NCBI GenBank assembly: GCA_900551145.1 | Contig: URUQ01000013.1 | Location: 1 to 16,998 of the forward strand | DNA: 16,998 nt | Direction: 5' to 3' | DNA from: an uncultured Eubacteriales bacterium | Lineage (GTDB): Bacteria; Bacillota; Clostridia; Christensenellales; CAG-917 | Shown here: positions 1 through 8,476 of the stretch, one piece after another | How positions within the stretch are numbered: position 1 is the first letter of the stretch | How the letters are laid out: every line of letters begins with the position of its first letter | Made by a program: the position numbers and the translations under genes | Notes under the pieces: generated by a model | Database searches by the model: none | The model's input: the letters and a program-made list of their open reading frames with translations, nothing else | What the model was told of the DNA's origin: nothing

Positions 1-8
1 ATATATAA

Positions 9-1955
9 TTATACGATGCGTTTGAACATCTTTTCGATATCGCGTGCGCTAATAGCGATGACTGCGGGACGACCGTGGGGACATTTTGTAGGCAAATTGC
101 CGTTTTCGTCAACGTAATTTTTGATAACACGCTCGATTTGAGCGCGTGAGAGTGATTCACCGCCTTTTATTGCCGCCTTACACGCTTGTTGACAAAGTTT
201 GTCTTTGAGCAAGTTTTCGAGTGAAAGTTGGTTCTCATTTAGCATATTTGCAAACAAATCCGAGAAGAATTTGCCGAAATTGATTTTGGATACGGGCTCC
301 GGAACGGCTTTAATCAAATAAGTTGCGCCGTTTTGCTCTATATCGAAGCCAAGTTTTATAAGATTGGGGACGATTTTGTCGAGATATTCTTCCTCTTCGC
401 CCGTCAATGAGAGTTTGTACGGTATCAAAAGCGGTTGCGCGTATTCGACGTTGAATTTTTTGAGGATATTATCGTATAAAATGCGCTCGTGCGCTGCGTG
501 TTGATCTATTATATACACCAAATCACCGCGCTCGCAAATGATGTACGTATCGAAAATTTGCCCTACAATTTTGCCGTCAAATATTGCCGTATCGTCGTTA
601 TTATCGATATTGTATTCTAAATTATTGACTTTTTGAGAATGCTTATCGACGTTTTGCGTATCGCAAGCATTTGGATTTTTTATATTACAACTATTCGTAA
701 AATTATTGTCGTAATAGTTGATACCGCCGTCAGAAAGCGTAGTTTTTGCAATCGGCTTTGTGTCGTACAAATCTATGCCGACGTAGTTTTTGGGTTGGGT
801 TTTACCGCTGAAAAGTTTGCTCGTATCAATGTGTGTTTGCACGTATTCTTGGCTCGGCTTTTCTTCAAAATCGGTCAAAATAGGCGGATTTTGAGGCAAA
901 ATGCGATTGTTTTGGCTCAATTCACTGCCGTTTTTCTCGATATCGAAACCAAACGCTACGTTGCTCATACTTTGATCTATCGTATCTTCGATTGCGTGAT
1001 AAACCGCACTGAATACTGCGTTTTTGTCCCTAAAGCGCACTTCCGTTTTGGACGGGTGAACGTTGACGTCCACGTCCTCAAACGGCATCAAAACGTCCAC
1101 GATAAACATAGGATACGTGCGCTTCATAAGATATTTTGAATACGCACGCTCGACTGCGGTTTGTATAGTGGCGTCTTGCACCGCTCTTCCGTTGACTATA
1201 ACGGATTGATAGGTGCGGTTCGGCTTGGTGTAATCAACCTTTGACGTGAAACCGCTCACGCGGATATTCCCTCTTTCGTTGTCGACGATAGAAAGCAAAT
1301 TGTCCGCGACTTTTGCACCGTACACCGAGTAGATTGCGTCTTGCAGACTGCCTCCGTCATTGGATAAAATCACGCCCTCTTCGTTGGATAGCGTGATTGA
1401 AATATGCGGATTGGCAAGTATCAGTGCCTTTATCGTGTCTTGGATATAATGCAATTCGCTTGACGCTTTTTTGAGAAATTTTAGACGTGCAGGCGTATTG
1501 AAAAACAAGTTTTCAACGCTTATAAGAGTGCCTTCTGCCCTATTGCTTTCCCCCTCGAAAGTCACCGTTCCCCCGCTCAACGAAATTTTCGACGAGGTTT
1601 TTTGCGTTTTGCTTGCCGTAATCAAGGTTACGTTACTCACCGATGATATGCTTGCCAATGCTTCGCCTCTGAAACCGAGCGTCGAGAGACTGTCAAGGTC
1701 TGTGATTTTGCAAAGTTTGCTCGTGGCGTGTGGTAAAAACGCACTGCGCAAGTCTTCTTTTTCAATACCTACGCCGTTGTCGCTGACTTGGATTTTGTCA
1801 AGTCCGCCCTCTTCCACGTACACGTCGACGCGAGTTGCGCCCGCATCAATGGAGTTTTCAACGAGTTCTTTAATAACGGACGACGGTCTTTCGACCACTT
1901 CTCCTGCCGATATCATATTGAAAACGTTTGAATCGAGAATATTTATTTTGCCCAT
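9..1955 (-). CDS. mutL: DNA mismatch repair protein MutL
   Basis: MutL couples mismatch recognition by MutS to strand removal. This 648-residue protein has the N-terminal GHKL ATPase: N34 in ELVENSIDAG, DNGVGI at 59-64 and GFRGEAL at 94-100. A poorly conserved Asn-rich linker spans about 340-455. The C-terminal domain has a clamp-binding-type QPLLIP (507-512), DQHAAHE (484-490), an ACKAAIKGG element (591-599) and CPHGRP (625-630). These motifs mark the nicking form of MutL found in bacteria without MutH. The last acidic position of the DQHA motif is Asp (D495) instead of the usual Glu. I chose the ATG at 1955 over an in-frame TTG at 1973. The ATG has GAGGAG six bases upstream and gives the family's usual MxKI start. 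It is the last gene of miaB-mutS-mutL, 30 bases after mutS, and its stop codon lies 9 bases from the window edge. Confidence 0.97.
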   Translation of the reverse strand: MGKINILDSNVFNMISAGEVVERPSSVIKELVENSIDAGATRVDVYVEEGGLDKIQVSDNGVGIEKEDLRSAFLPHATSKLCKITDLDSLSTLGFRGEALASISSVSNVTLITASKTQKTSSKISLSGGTVTFEGESNRAEGTLISVENLFFNTPARLKFLKKASSELHYIQDTIKALILANPHISITLSNEEGVILSNDGGSLQDAIYSVYGAKVADNLLSIVDNERGNIRVSGFTSKVDYTKPNRTYQSVIVNGRAVQDATIQTAVERAYSKYLMKRTYPMFIVDVLMPFEDVDVNVHPSKTEVRFRDKNAVFSAVYHAIEDTIDQSMSNVAFGFDIEKNGSELSQNNRILPQNPPILTDFEEKPSQEYVQTHIDTSKLFSGKTQPKNYVGIDLYDTKPIAKTTLSDGGINYYDNNFTNSCNIKNPNACDTQNVDKHSQKVNNLEYNIDNNDDTAIFDGKIVGQIFDTYIICERGDLVYIIDQHAAHERILYDNILKKFNVEYAQPLLIPYKLSLTGEEEEYLDKIVPNLIKLGFDIEQNGATYLIKAVPEPVSKINFGKFFSDLFANMLNENQLSLENLLKDKLCQQACKAAIKGGESLSRAQIERVIKNYVDENGNLPTKCPHGRPAVIAISARDIEKMFKRIV

Positions 1956-1961
1956 ATTCTT

Positions 1962-1967
1962 CTCCTC
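1962..1967 (-). promoter_or_regulatory. Shine-Dalgarno of mutL (decides the start)
   Basis: Read on the minus strand this is GAGGAG, six bases before the ATG at 1955. It lies inside the stretch that would be coding if the upstream TTG (1973) were used, so it argues for the ATG start and a 648-residue protein. Confidence 0.8.
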
Positions 1968-1985
1968 AATCAAAGATTGAAAGGT

Positions 1986-4613
1986 TTATTCTTCAAGTTG
2001 TTTTTTGAGATCGCTCAAAATCGTGAGTGCTTGTAGCGGCGTGAGATTGTTCACATCCGTATCGCGAATTTGTTTTTCTATTTTGCTGTCACCGCTATCG
2101 AAGAAACTGACTTGTGCCGTCACGTTTTTCTTTGCGGACGAGAGCAACATTTCGTTGGTGTCGCGGTTTTTTGAGTCCTCTTCGAGCGACATCATAATGT
2201 TTTTTGCGTGCTCGATAACGGGTTTTGATACACCCGCAAGCGACGCGACTTCGATGCCGAAACTTTGTGATGCTCCGCCTCGCACAATCTTATGTAAGAA
2301 CACTATCGTGTCGTTCACTTGCGATACGAGCACCCTGTAATTTTTGACGCCTTCGAGGTCTTCAAGCTCGGTAAGTTCGTGGAAGTGCGTCGCAAAAAGC
2401 GTCTTTGCTTTTATGTTTTTGGTGATGTATTCAAGCACTGCCCACGCAATAGAAAGTCCGTCGAAAGTGGACGTTCCTCTGCCTATTTCGTCGAGAACGA
2501 GAAGACTTGAGGACGTTGCGTAGTTGAGAATTGTGGCAACTTCTATCATTTCCACCATAAACGTACTTTGACCACCGCTCAAATCGTCGCTTGCTCCGAT
2601 TCTTGTAAAAATGCGGTCGGTTAGGGAGATTTCCGCGGATTTTGCGGGAACGAAGCACCCGATATGTGCCATAAGCGTAATTATTGCAACTTGGCGCATA
2701 TACGTACTCTTGCCCGCCATATTCGGACCTGTGATAATCATCGTCCTGTTTTCATCGTCGTCGAGAAGAGTGTCGTTGGGCACGTACGCCCCCTTGTCGA
2801 GAAGCGTTTCTACGACCGGGTGTCTGCCGTCTTGAATATGAATGTTCTTAACCTTCTTGCCGATGAGAGGTTTTACGTATCTGTTTGCAACCGATACGTT
2901 GGCAAAGGACAAGAGACAATCGAGCGTGCTGAGTGCTTTCGCATTGGCTTGAAGGGACGTAAAATTCTCTATGCACAATGTTTTAAGTTCGGTAAAAATC
3001 TTGTCCTCGAGCATTTGCACGTTTGCTTCGGCGGAAAGAATTTTCTCTTCCAGTTCTTTAAGCTCCGCCGTGATGTATCTTTCACCGTTGACGAGCGTTT
3101 GCTTGCGCTCGTAGCGATAAGGCACTTTATCCGTGAATGATTTTGATACTTCAATATAGTATCCGAAAACCTTGTTATATCCCACTTTGAGTGTGCGGAT
3201 GCCCGTTTCTTCCCTTTCTCTCGCTTCCAAATTGGACAGCCAATCGCGAGCAGAAGTCTTTATATCGCGCATTTGGTCGAGAGTTTCGTCGTAGCCTTTT
3301 GCGATATATCCGCCGTTTTTATAACTGTTTACTCCGTCTCTGTCGAGTGCGCTTTGAAGGGTCGCGCATACGGATTTAAGCGGATTGAGATCGGCGTTTA
3401 TCTTTTTGAGCATACTCGCGGACGTGTCTTTGAGTGTGAGTTTGATTTGTGGCAGAACTTCCAAAGTGTCGCTAATTGAGAGCAAATCTTTTGGCGTGGA
3501 ATTGCCGTAAGCAAGTCTACCGTTGAGGCGTTCCAGATCGCGCGCTTGTTCGAGCGAAGCGCCCAATCTTTCGCGAACGGCTTTTGATGAGATAAGATCT
3601 TCCACGGCGTCTAGTCTTGCGTTTATGGCGTTGCCGTCTTGAAGAGGTTGTTCTATCCATCTCTTCAAAGTGCGTGCGCCCATTGCCGTGTACGTTTTGT
3701 CGAGTACGCTCAAAAGCGAGCCTTGACGCTTGCCGTCTCTTGCACGTTGCGTCAATTCCAAATTTCTGCGAGTGGAATTGTCAAGCATCATAAAAGATTT
3801 GTCGTGCAAGAAAACGATTTTGTTGAGTTGCGCAAGCGAGCGTTTTTGAGTTTGCGCCAAGTATTCCAAAAGTCCGCCCGTCGCACTCACCGCATAGGGG
3901 TGATTGTCGATTTCGAATACGGAAAGCGATTGCACGTTGAACGTCGTCAAAATTTTCTTCGTCGCAACGCTTATGCCGTATGCAAACTCGTGATAGCAAT
4001 GCGCCCTCTTTTCGCTTGCTTTGAAAAATGCGATTTTGGGATATTTGGCAAGAAAATCTTCGTTGCAAATGATTTCGCTCGGGGATATGCTTCCCAAGAG
4101 ATTGGAAAGTTTGTCGAGATAATTGTCTCCCTCATACTCATAAACGCAAAATTCACCCGTCGAGATGTCCGTCCATGCTATGCCGAATGCGTTTGAGTTG
4201 GTGAAAACGGAGCAAAGATAGTTCGACGACCTTTCGTCGAGGATATCCTCTTCCATAACTGTACCGCTTGATACCACGCGCACGACGTCCCTTTCTACAA
4301 GTTCACCTTTTGCGGTGTTAGCTGGATCGCTCAATTGCTCGCAAATGGCCACGCGATAGCCGTTTTCTATGAGTTTGCGGATATAATTGTCCACTGCGTG
4401 ATACGGCACGCCGCACATAGGCGCGCGCTCGCTCATACCGCAGTCTCTGCCCGTAAGCGTAAGGTCGAGAACACGAGAAGCGGTTACGGCGTCGTCGAAA
4501 AACATTTCATAAAAATCACCGAGTCTGAAAAACAGCAAGCAATCGGGATAATTGTCCTTGATGAGAAAATACTTTTTCATCATAGGAGTGAGTTTGTTGC
4601 GGTCGATTTCCAT
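1986..4613 (-). CDS. mutS: DNA mismatch repair protein MutS
   Basis: MutS binds mispaired bases and signals to MutL. The 875 residues match the usual MutS1 length. The N-terminal mismatch-recognition motif GDFYEMF is at 32-38, with the wedge F34 and E36. Connector, lever and clamp regions follow to about 570. The ATPase has Walker A GPNMAGKST (629-637), signature SGGQSTFMVEM (679-689), Walker B LLVLDEIGRG (704-713) and ATHFHEL (741-747). Near the C-terminus QVSFF (834-838) fits the beta-clamp-binding motif known from Bacillus MutS, so recruitment to the replication fork is likely (inference). The start ATG has a full AAGGAGG eight bases upstream inside the end of miaB. The miaB stop is only 3 bases away, so translational coupling is likely. 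Confidence 0.98.
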   Translation of the reverse strand: MEIDRNKLTPMMKKYFLIKDNYPDCLLFFRLGDFYEMFFDDAVTASRVLDLTLTGRDCGMSERAPMCGVPYHAVDNYIRKLIENGYRVAICEQLSDPANTAKGELVERDVVRVVSSGTVMEEDILDERSSNYLCSVFTNSNAFGIAWTDISTGEFCVYEYEGDNYLDKLSNLLGSISPSEIICNEDFLAKYPKIAFFKASEKRAHCYHEFAYGISVATKKILTTFNVQSLSVFEIDNHPYAVSATGGLLEYLAQTQKRSLAQLNKIVFLHDKSFMMLDNSTRRNLELTQRARDGKRQGSLLSVLDKTYTAMGARTLKRWIEQPLQDGNAINARLDAVEDLISSKAVRERLGASLEQARDLERLNGRLAYGNSTPKDLLSISDTLEVLPQIKLTLKDTSASMLKKINADLNPLKSVCATLQSALDRDGVNSYKNGGYIAKGYDETLDQMRDIKTSARDWLSNLEAREREETGIRTLKVGYNKVFGYYIEVSKSFTDKVPYRYERKQTLVNGERYITAELKELEEKILSAEANVQMLEDKIFTELKTLCIENFTSLQANAKALSTLDCLLSFANVSVANRYVKPLIGKKVKNIHIQDGRHPVVETLLDKGAYVPNDTLLDDDENRTMIITGPNMAGKSTYMRQVAIITLMAHIGCFVPAKSAEISLTDRIFTRIGASDDLSGGQSTFMVEMIEVATILNYATSSSLLVLDEIGRGTSTFDGLSIAWAVLEYITKNIKAKTLFATHFHELTELEDLEGVKNYRVLVSQVNDTIVFLHKIVRGGASQSFGIEVASLAGVSKPVIEHAKNIMMSLEEDSKNRDTNEMLLSSAKKNVTAQVSFFDSGDSKIEKQIRDTDVNNLTPLQALTILSDLKKQLEE

Positions 4614-4616
4614 ACC

Positions 4617-5969
4617 TTAACCCTCCTTGTGTCCGAAAAGCGAAGCGGACTTGGATTGCGAGATTTTGACGTTGAAGAACTTGCCGATGTCCTCGCTTGT
4701 TCCTTCGAATGTGACGAGCCTTCCGCTTTCCGTCCTTCCGCACACCATACCTTCGTATTTAGGCGCGATATCTTCGCATAGAACCTCGAAAACTCCGCCT
4801 ACGTACGTATCGGATATCTCTTTGGTTATCTTGTTTTGAAGCTTTATAAGTCTTGAAATGCGCTCTTGCTTCACCGCGTACGGAATTTGCTCCATTTTCG
4901 CGGCGGGAGTGCCTTTTCTCGGTGAGTATATAAACGTAAAAGCATTGGAATAGCGCACTTTTTCCACTATTTCGAGCGTTTTTTGGAAGTCGTCTTCAGT
5001 TTCCGTTGGAAAACCTACCATAATATCGGTGGTTATGCCGATATCGGGCATCGCTTTGCGAAGTTTCTCTATTGTTTTGAGATATTTTGCGCTGTCGTAG
5101 CGTCTGTTCATATCGGTAAGAACTTTGTCAGAGCCCGCTTGAATAGGAAGATGCAAATTGTTGCAAATCTTGCTCGAATTAGCCATTGCGTCGATAATAT
5201 CGTCGTTGAGGTCCTTTGGGTGCGACGTCATGAAACGTACGCGGAATTTGCCCTCGATTTTGTCGATTTCTCTCAACAAATTGGCAAAATTTACGTTGGG
5301 ATCGTCCACGTCGTTGCCGTAGGAATTGACGTTTTGACCAAGCAAAGTTATCTCTTTGTAGCCCTCGTCGACGCATTTTTTCACTTCATCGAGAACGCTG
5401 TTCATATCGCGCGAAACTTCTCTTCCACGCACGTAGGGCACTATGCAATAAGTGCAAAAGTTGTTGCACCCATAGATAATATTTATCCACGCATTTGGAT
5501 AACTTGTCCTCGTTTGTGGCGTTTTTTCGTCTATCTCGAGGTAGTTTATTGGTTGCTCGGTATCAAAACAACGATATTTTTTGTCGCTTCTCTTCTTTAT
5601 GCGATTACGAGAGGCAATCACCTTTTGAATTTCGTCTTTTAGTTGGGCAATATTGCGTGTGCCGAGAACGATATCAACGTACGGATATCTCTCTTTTAGG
5701 CTGTCTGCAACGCCGTCTTGTTGAGGCATACATCCTACAACCGCCAAAATAAGATTGGGATTGCGTTTTTTCTCGGCTTTGGTTACGCCTATATTGCCGA
5801 GTGCTCTTCTCTCAGCCGTGTCACGAATACAACAAGTATTGAATACGATAACGTCGGGATTGCCCTCTTCCGGACAATCGGAATATCCCATATCTTCAAG
5901 TATTCCGGCGATTTTCTCGCTTTCGTGGACGTTCATTTGACAGCCGTAAGTGTTGATTTTGTAAAACAT
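4617..5969 (-). CDS. miaB: tRNA-2-methylthio-N6-dimethylallyladenosine synthase MiaB
   Basis: MiaB is a radical SAM methylthiotransferase that converts i6A37 to ms2i6A37 in tRNAs reading UNN codons. The 450-residue protein has the N-terminal UPF0004/MTTase domain, with C10, C46 and C80 holding one iron-sulfur cluster. The radical SAM motif CNNFCTYC gives C168, C172 and C175 for the second cluster. A C-terminal TRAM RNA-binding region follows from about 380. The YGCQMN opening and the RGRE sequence after the radical SAM cysteines favour MiaB over MtaB or RimO. It starts at an ATG with AAGGAAG just upstream and is the first gene of miaB-mutS-mutL, behind a good promoter. The N-terminus is compact, without the extension I recall for the Bacillus homologue. 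The linkage of miaB with mutSL is common in clostridia. Confidence 0.96.
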   Translation of the reverse strand: MFYKINTYGCQMNVHESEKIAGILEDMGYSDCPEEGNPDVIVFNTCCIRDTAERRALGNIGVTKAEKKRNPNLILAVVGCMPQQDGVADSLKERYPYVDIVLGTRNIAQLKDEIQKVIASRNRIKKRSDKKYRCFDTEQPINYLEIDEKTPQTRTSYPNAWINIIYGCNNFCTYCIVPYVRGREVSRDMNSVLDEVKKCVDEGYKEITLLGQNVNSYGNDVDDPNVNFANLLREIDKIEGKFRVRFMTSHPKDLNDDIIDAMANSSKICNNLHLPIQAGSDKVLTDMNRRYDSAKYLKTIEKLRKAMPDIGITTDIMVGFPTETEDDFQKTLEIVEKVRYSNAFTFIYSPRKGTPAAKMEQIPYAVKQERISRLIKLQNKITKEISDTYVGGVFEVLCEDIAPKYEGMVCGRTESGRLVTFEGTSEDIGKFFNVKISQSKSASLFGHKEG

Positions 5970-5973
5970 AATT

Positions 5974-5980
5974 CTTCCTT
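5974..5980 (-). promoter_or_regulatory. Shine-Dalgarno of miaB
   Basis: On the minus strand this reads AAGGAAG; its AAGGA core lies six bases before the miaB ATG at 5969. It supports that start. Confidence 0.7.
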
Positions 5981-5986
5981 GACTAT

Positions 5987-6015
5987 GCGCACGTATAGCG
6001 TGCGCGCGTTGCGCG
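5987..6015 (-). other. two overlapping GC-rich hairpins in the miaB leader
   Basis: A perfect 7-bp inverted repeat, GCGCACG (5987-5993) and CGTGCGC (5999-6005), encloses a five-base loop. It overlaps a second one, CGCGC (6003-6007) with GCGCG (6011-6015) around a three-base loop, so the two cannot form fully together. Both would lie in the roughly 58-base leader between the predicted start site and miaB. There is no U-tract, so this is not a simple terminator. A role in leader control, RNA stability or protein binding is inference only. Confidence 0.4.
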
Positions 6016-6033
6016 TTAGTTCTTCAAACAACT

Positions 6034-6062
6034 ATTATACATAAAAACGCCACATAAAACAA
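6034..6062 (-). promoter_or_regulatory. sigma-A-type promoter for miaB-mutS-mutL
   Basis: On the minus strand there is a perfect -10 TATAAT (6034-6039). Exactly 17 bases upstream is a -35 TTGTTT (6057-6062), which matches the consensus TTGACA at four of six positions. The predicted start lies near 6027, giving a leader of about 58 bases before miaB. Confidence 0.7.
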
Positions 6063-6073
6063 TAATAATTTTG

Positions 6074-8473
6074 ATGAAAAAACAGCCAACAATCAAAAAT
6101 CTTTTGAACAAAGACCAAAAACGCTCCAAAAAGAAAAAAATAATCTTTTCGACTTTGCTCGTTTTTATGCTTTTACCGATCGTCTTAACGTCGTTTGCGG
6201 CAGCTGGTTTCGCAATATGGGCAAACGGAGTTAGCCTCGACAAAAGTCTACTGCCCACTGCAAGCGCAAAACCCGTTTTTTATGATATAAACGGCGAAAA
6301 AATCGAATATCTAACCGATGATTACGTACTTCCTGAGCAAATCCCCGACGACTTAAAAAACGCTTTTATCGCGCTTGAAGACAAGAGATTTTACTCTCAC
6401 AAAGGTTATGACCCCATACGTATCGGAGGTGCGATAATATGCAATATCAAGTCCCGCTCCGTCAAAGAAGGCGCGTCAACCATAACTCAACAACTCGTAA
6501 AAAACACGCATCTTAGCAACGAACGCACAATAAACAGAAAACTTAAAGAAATTGCCATAGCGCGTAAACTCGAAAAAGAATATTCAAAAGACGAGATTTT
6601 GGCAATGTATTTGAGCGTCATATACTTCGGAAACGGCGCGTACGGCGTAAAACAAGCGTCAAGATTGTATTTTGACAAGGAAATATCCGATTTATCGTTG
6701 CAAGAGTGCGCGACTCTTGCCGGCATCGTGAAAAATCCCCGTAAATACTCACCTTTTGCCAAGGAAGAAGACTGCGTGGCGCGTCGCAATCTCGTGCTTT
6801 CCGTTATGCAAAAAGAGGGCTATATATCCCAAGAAAGCAAAGAAATTGCCTCAAATTCTCCGCTCGATAAGTCAACGGAGGGAAAAACAAACAAATCTCA
6901 AAAGAAATACTGCGATTACTATATCAAAAAAGCCACCGACGAAGTGTGTAATATGCTCGGTATAACCAAATATCAACTTAACAATTCGGGATACGAGATT
7001 TATACCAATCTTGATGTAAATTTGCAAAAAAGCTTGTATGAAAACGCTAATAATTCGCAATTTTTCGAGAGTGACGATGTTCAAAGCGTACAAATCGTGG
7101 TGGATAACGTGCAAAATGCCGTCGTTGCGTGCTATTCCTCCCTCGGTTACGATATAAAACGACAGGTGGGTTCGGTTATGAAACCGATTGCGGTATACGC
7201 TCCGGCAATCGATATGAATTTGGTGTCCCTTGCAACTCCCGTCGTCGACGAAAAAATAGACTTTGGCGGTTATCGCCCGTCAAACTTTAACGACAAATAT
7301 TACGGAGAAACAACAATAAGAGACGCAATAAAAAAATCAATGAACAGCATTGCCGTAAAGACGTTAAGTTATGTAGGATTGCCACAAAGTGCACAATACA
7401 TTTCCAATTTTGGAGTAAATTTAGAATACTTTGACCAAAATTATGCTCTTGCACTCGGTGCAACGGCAAACGGTGTGTCCCCTACCGAAATTTGCTCGGC
7501 ATACACTACACTTGCAAATAACGGGATATATAAGGAAAATTCTTTCGTAAAATACGTCGCAATCGACGGCAACAAAATATATATAAGTAGTCAAACGCCA
7601 TCTCGCTCCGTCGTGAAATCGTCTACCGCAAGCATTATAACGAGCGCGCTTTCCGATACCGTAAAAGACGGCACGGCGCGCACGCTTTGCGCACTTCCCT
7701 TTGATGTTGCCGCAAAAACTGGTACTGTCGAGCGCGCGGACGGCAAGAATAGCGACGCTTGGTGTGTCGGATACAACGATAATTACACCGTTTGCGTTTG
7801 GCATGGTTCGGACAATGGGATGAGCGAGCGCGGAGGCGGATATCCCGCGATGAACAACAAAAAGATATGGCAGAGTATAAACGACTATCAATCGCAACCG
7901 AAATCATTGACCTATTGCAACGAAGTCGAGTGGAAAGATATTGATACGTACGCAACCAAAAAATACAAACAAGTTATGCTATCAAGTCAAAATACCCCGA
8001 TAGAATATAGAAAAACCGAGATTTTTCCCATCGGTGTAAACATTGAAACATCACGATGTTTTGACGAGGTGGAAGATTTTGATTTTACGCTTTGTGCCAA
8101 TGCAAACAGAGTGCAAATAACCTTTGATACGCAAGATATCTACACCTATAATATATACCGAGAAGACTGTTACGGGAAAAATCTCGTTTGCATTGTGCAA
8201 GGCAACGGTGAGCAAAAGATAATATACGACAACCCACTTGCGTTCTTCGATGTCGTAAAATACACTATTGAGTGTGAGAGTTCTTTTAATTCGGATATAA
8301 AAAAGTCGTCAACGAAAATGGTTTACGTTGACGACCTGTTCGATAGCGATTTTGATAATATCGATAACAACGATAATTTAGATAATCACGACGAAAATCA
8401 ACGAGAGGAAGATTTTGACGACTTTGACGATAAACAAAACGAAGAGTTTGACAATCCTGACGACCAATCGTAA
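6074..8473 (+). CDS. class A penicillin-binding protein (PBP1a-type transglycosylase/transpeptidase)
   Basis: This bifunctional enzyme polymerises glycan strands from lipid II and cross-links their peptides outside the membrane. A short Lys-rich cytoplasmic start is followed by one membrane helix (about 23-49). The GT51 glycosyltransferase domain has EDKRFYSHKG with catalytic E102, GASTITQQLVKN (133-144) and YLSVIYFGNGAYG (179-191). The transpeptidase has the active serine in SVMK (367-370), SMN (422-424) and KTG (548-550). Residues 640-752 look beta-rich and may be a fibronectin-III-like module (inference). The last 41 residues contain 14 Asp and 5 Glu. The ATG at 6074 follows an in-frame TTG (6071). 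I see no Shine-Dalgarno in front of either, unlike most genes here. It is the only plus-strand gene, is transcribed away from miaB, and ends 3 bases from the thiI stop. With the ATG start the protein is 799 residues. Confidence 0.95.
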   Translation: MKKQPTIKNLLNKDQKRSKKKKIIFSTLLVFMLLPIVLTSFAAAGFAIWANGVSLDKSLLPTASAKPVFYDINGEKIEYLTDDYVLPEQIPDDLKNAFIALEDKRFYSHKGYDPIRIGGAIICNIKSRSVKEGASTITQQLVKNTHLSNERTINRKLKEIAIARKLEKEYSKDEILAMYLSVIYFGNGAYGVKQASRLYFDKEISDLSLQECATLAGIVKNPRKYSPFAKEEDCVARRNLVLSVMQKEGYISQESKEIASNSPLDKSTEGKTNKSQKKYCDYYIKKATDEVCNMLGITKYQLNNSGYEIYTNLDVNLQKSLYENANNSQFFESDDVQSVQIVVDNVQNAVVACYSSLGYDIKRQVGSVMKPIAVYAPAIDMNLVSLATPVVDEKIDFGGYRPSNFNDKYYGETTIRDAIKKSMNSIAVKTLSYVGLPQSAQYISNFGVNLEYFDQNYALALGATANGVSPTEICSAYTTLANNGIYKENSFVKYVAIDGNKIYISSQTPSRSVVKSSTASIITSALSDTVKDGTARTLCALPFDVAAKTGTVERADGKNSDAWCVGYNDNYTVCVWHGSDNGMSERGGGYPAMNNKKIWQSINDYQSQPKSLTYCNEVEWKDIDTYATKKYKQVMLSSQNTPIEYRKTEIFPIGVNIETSRCFDEVEDFDFTLCANANRVQITFDTQDIYTYNIYREDCYGKNLVCIVQGNGEQKIIYDNPLAFFDVVKYTIECESSFNSDIKKSSTKMVYVDDLFDSDFDNIDNNDNLDNHDENQREEDFDDFDDKQNEEFDNPDDQS
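8354..8398 (+). repeat. degenerate 9-base tandem repeat in the PBP tail
   Basis: Five in-frame 9-base units follow one another. Four start GATAA and encode Asp-Asn-X (DNI, DNN, DNL, DNH); the fifth is diverged and encodes DEN. They open the acidic tail of the penicillin-binding protein, at about residues 761-775, and suggest that the tail grew by short tandem duplication. Confidence 0.65.
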
Positions 8474-8476
8474 AGA

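Noticed and set aside
1956..1973. Longer MutL beginning at a TTG
   Set aside because: The extra residues are not part of the family, and the GAGGAG ribosome site lies inside this stretch and points to the ATG at 1955.
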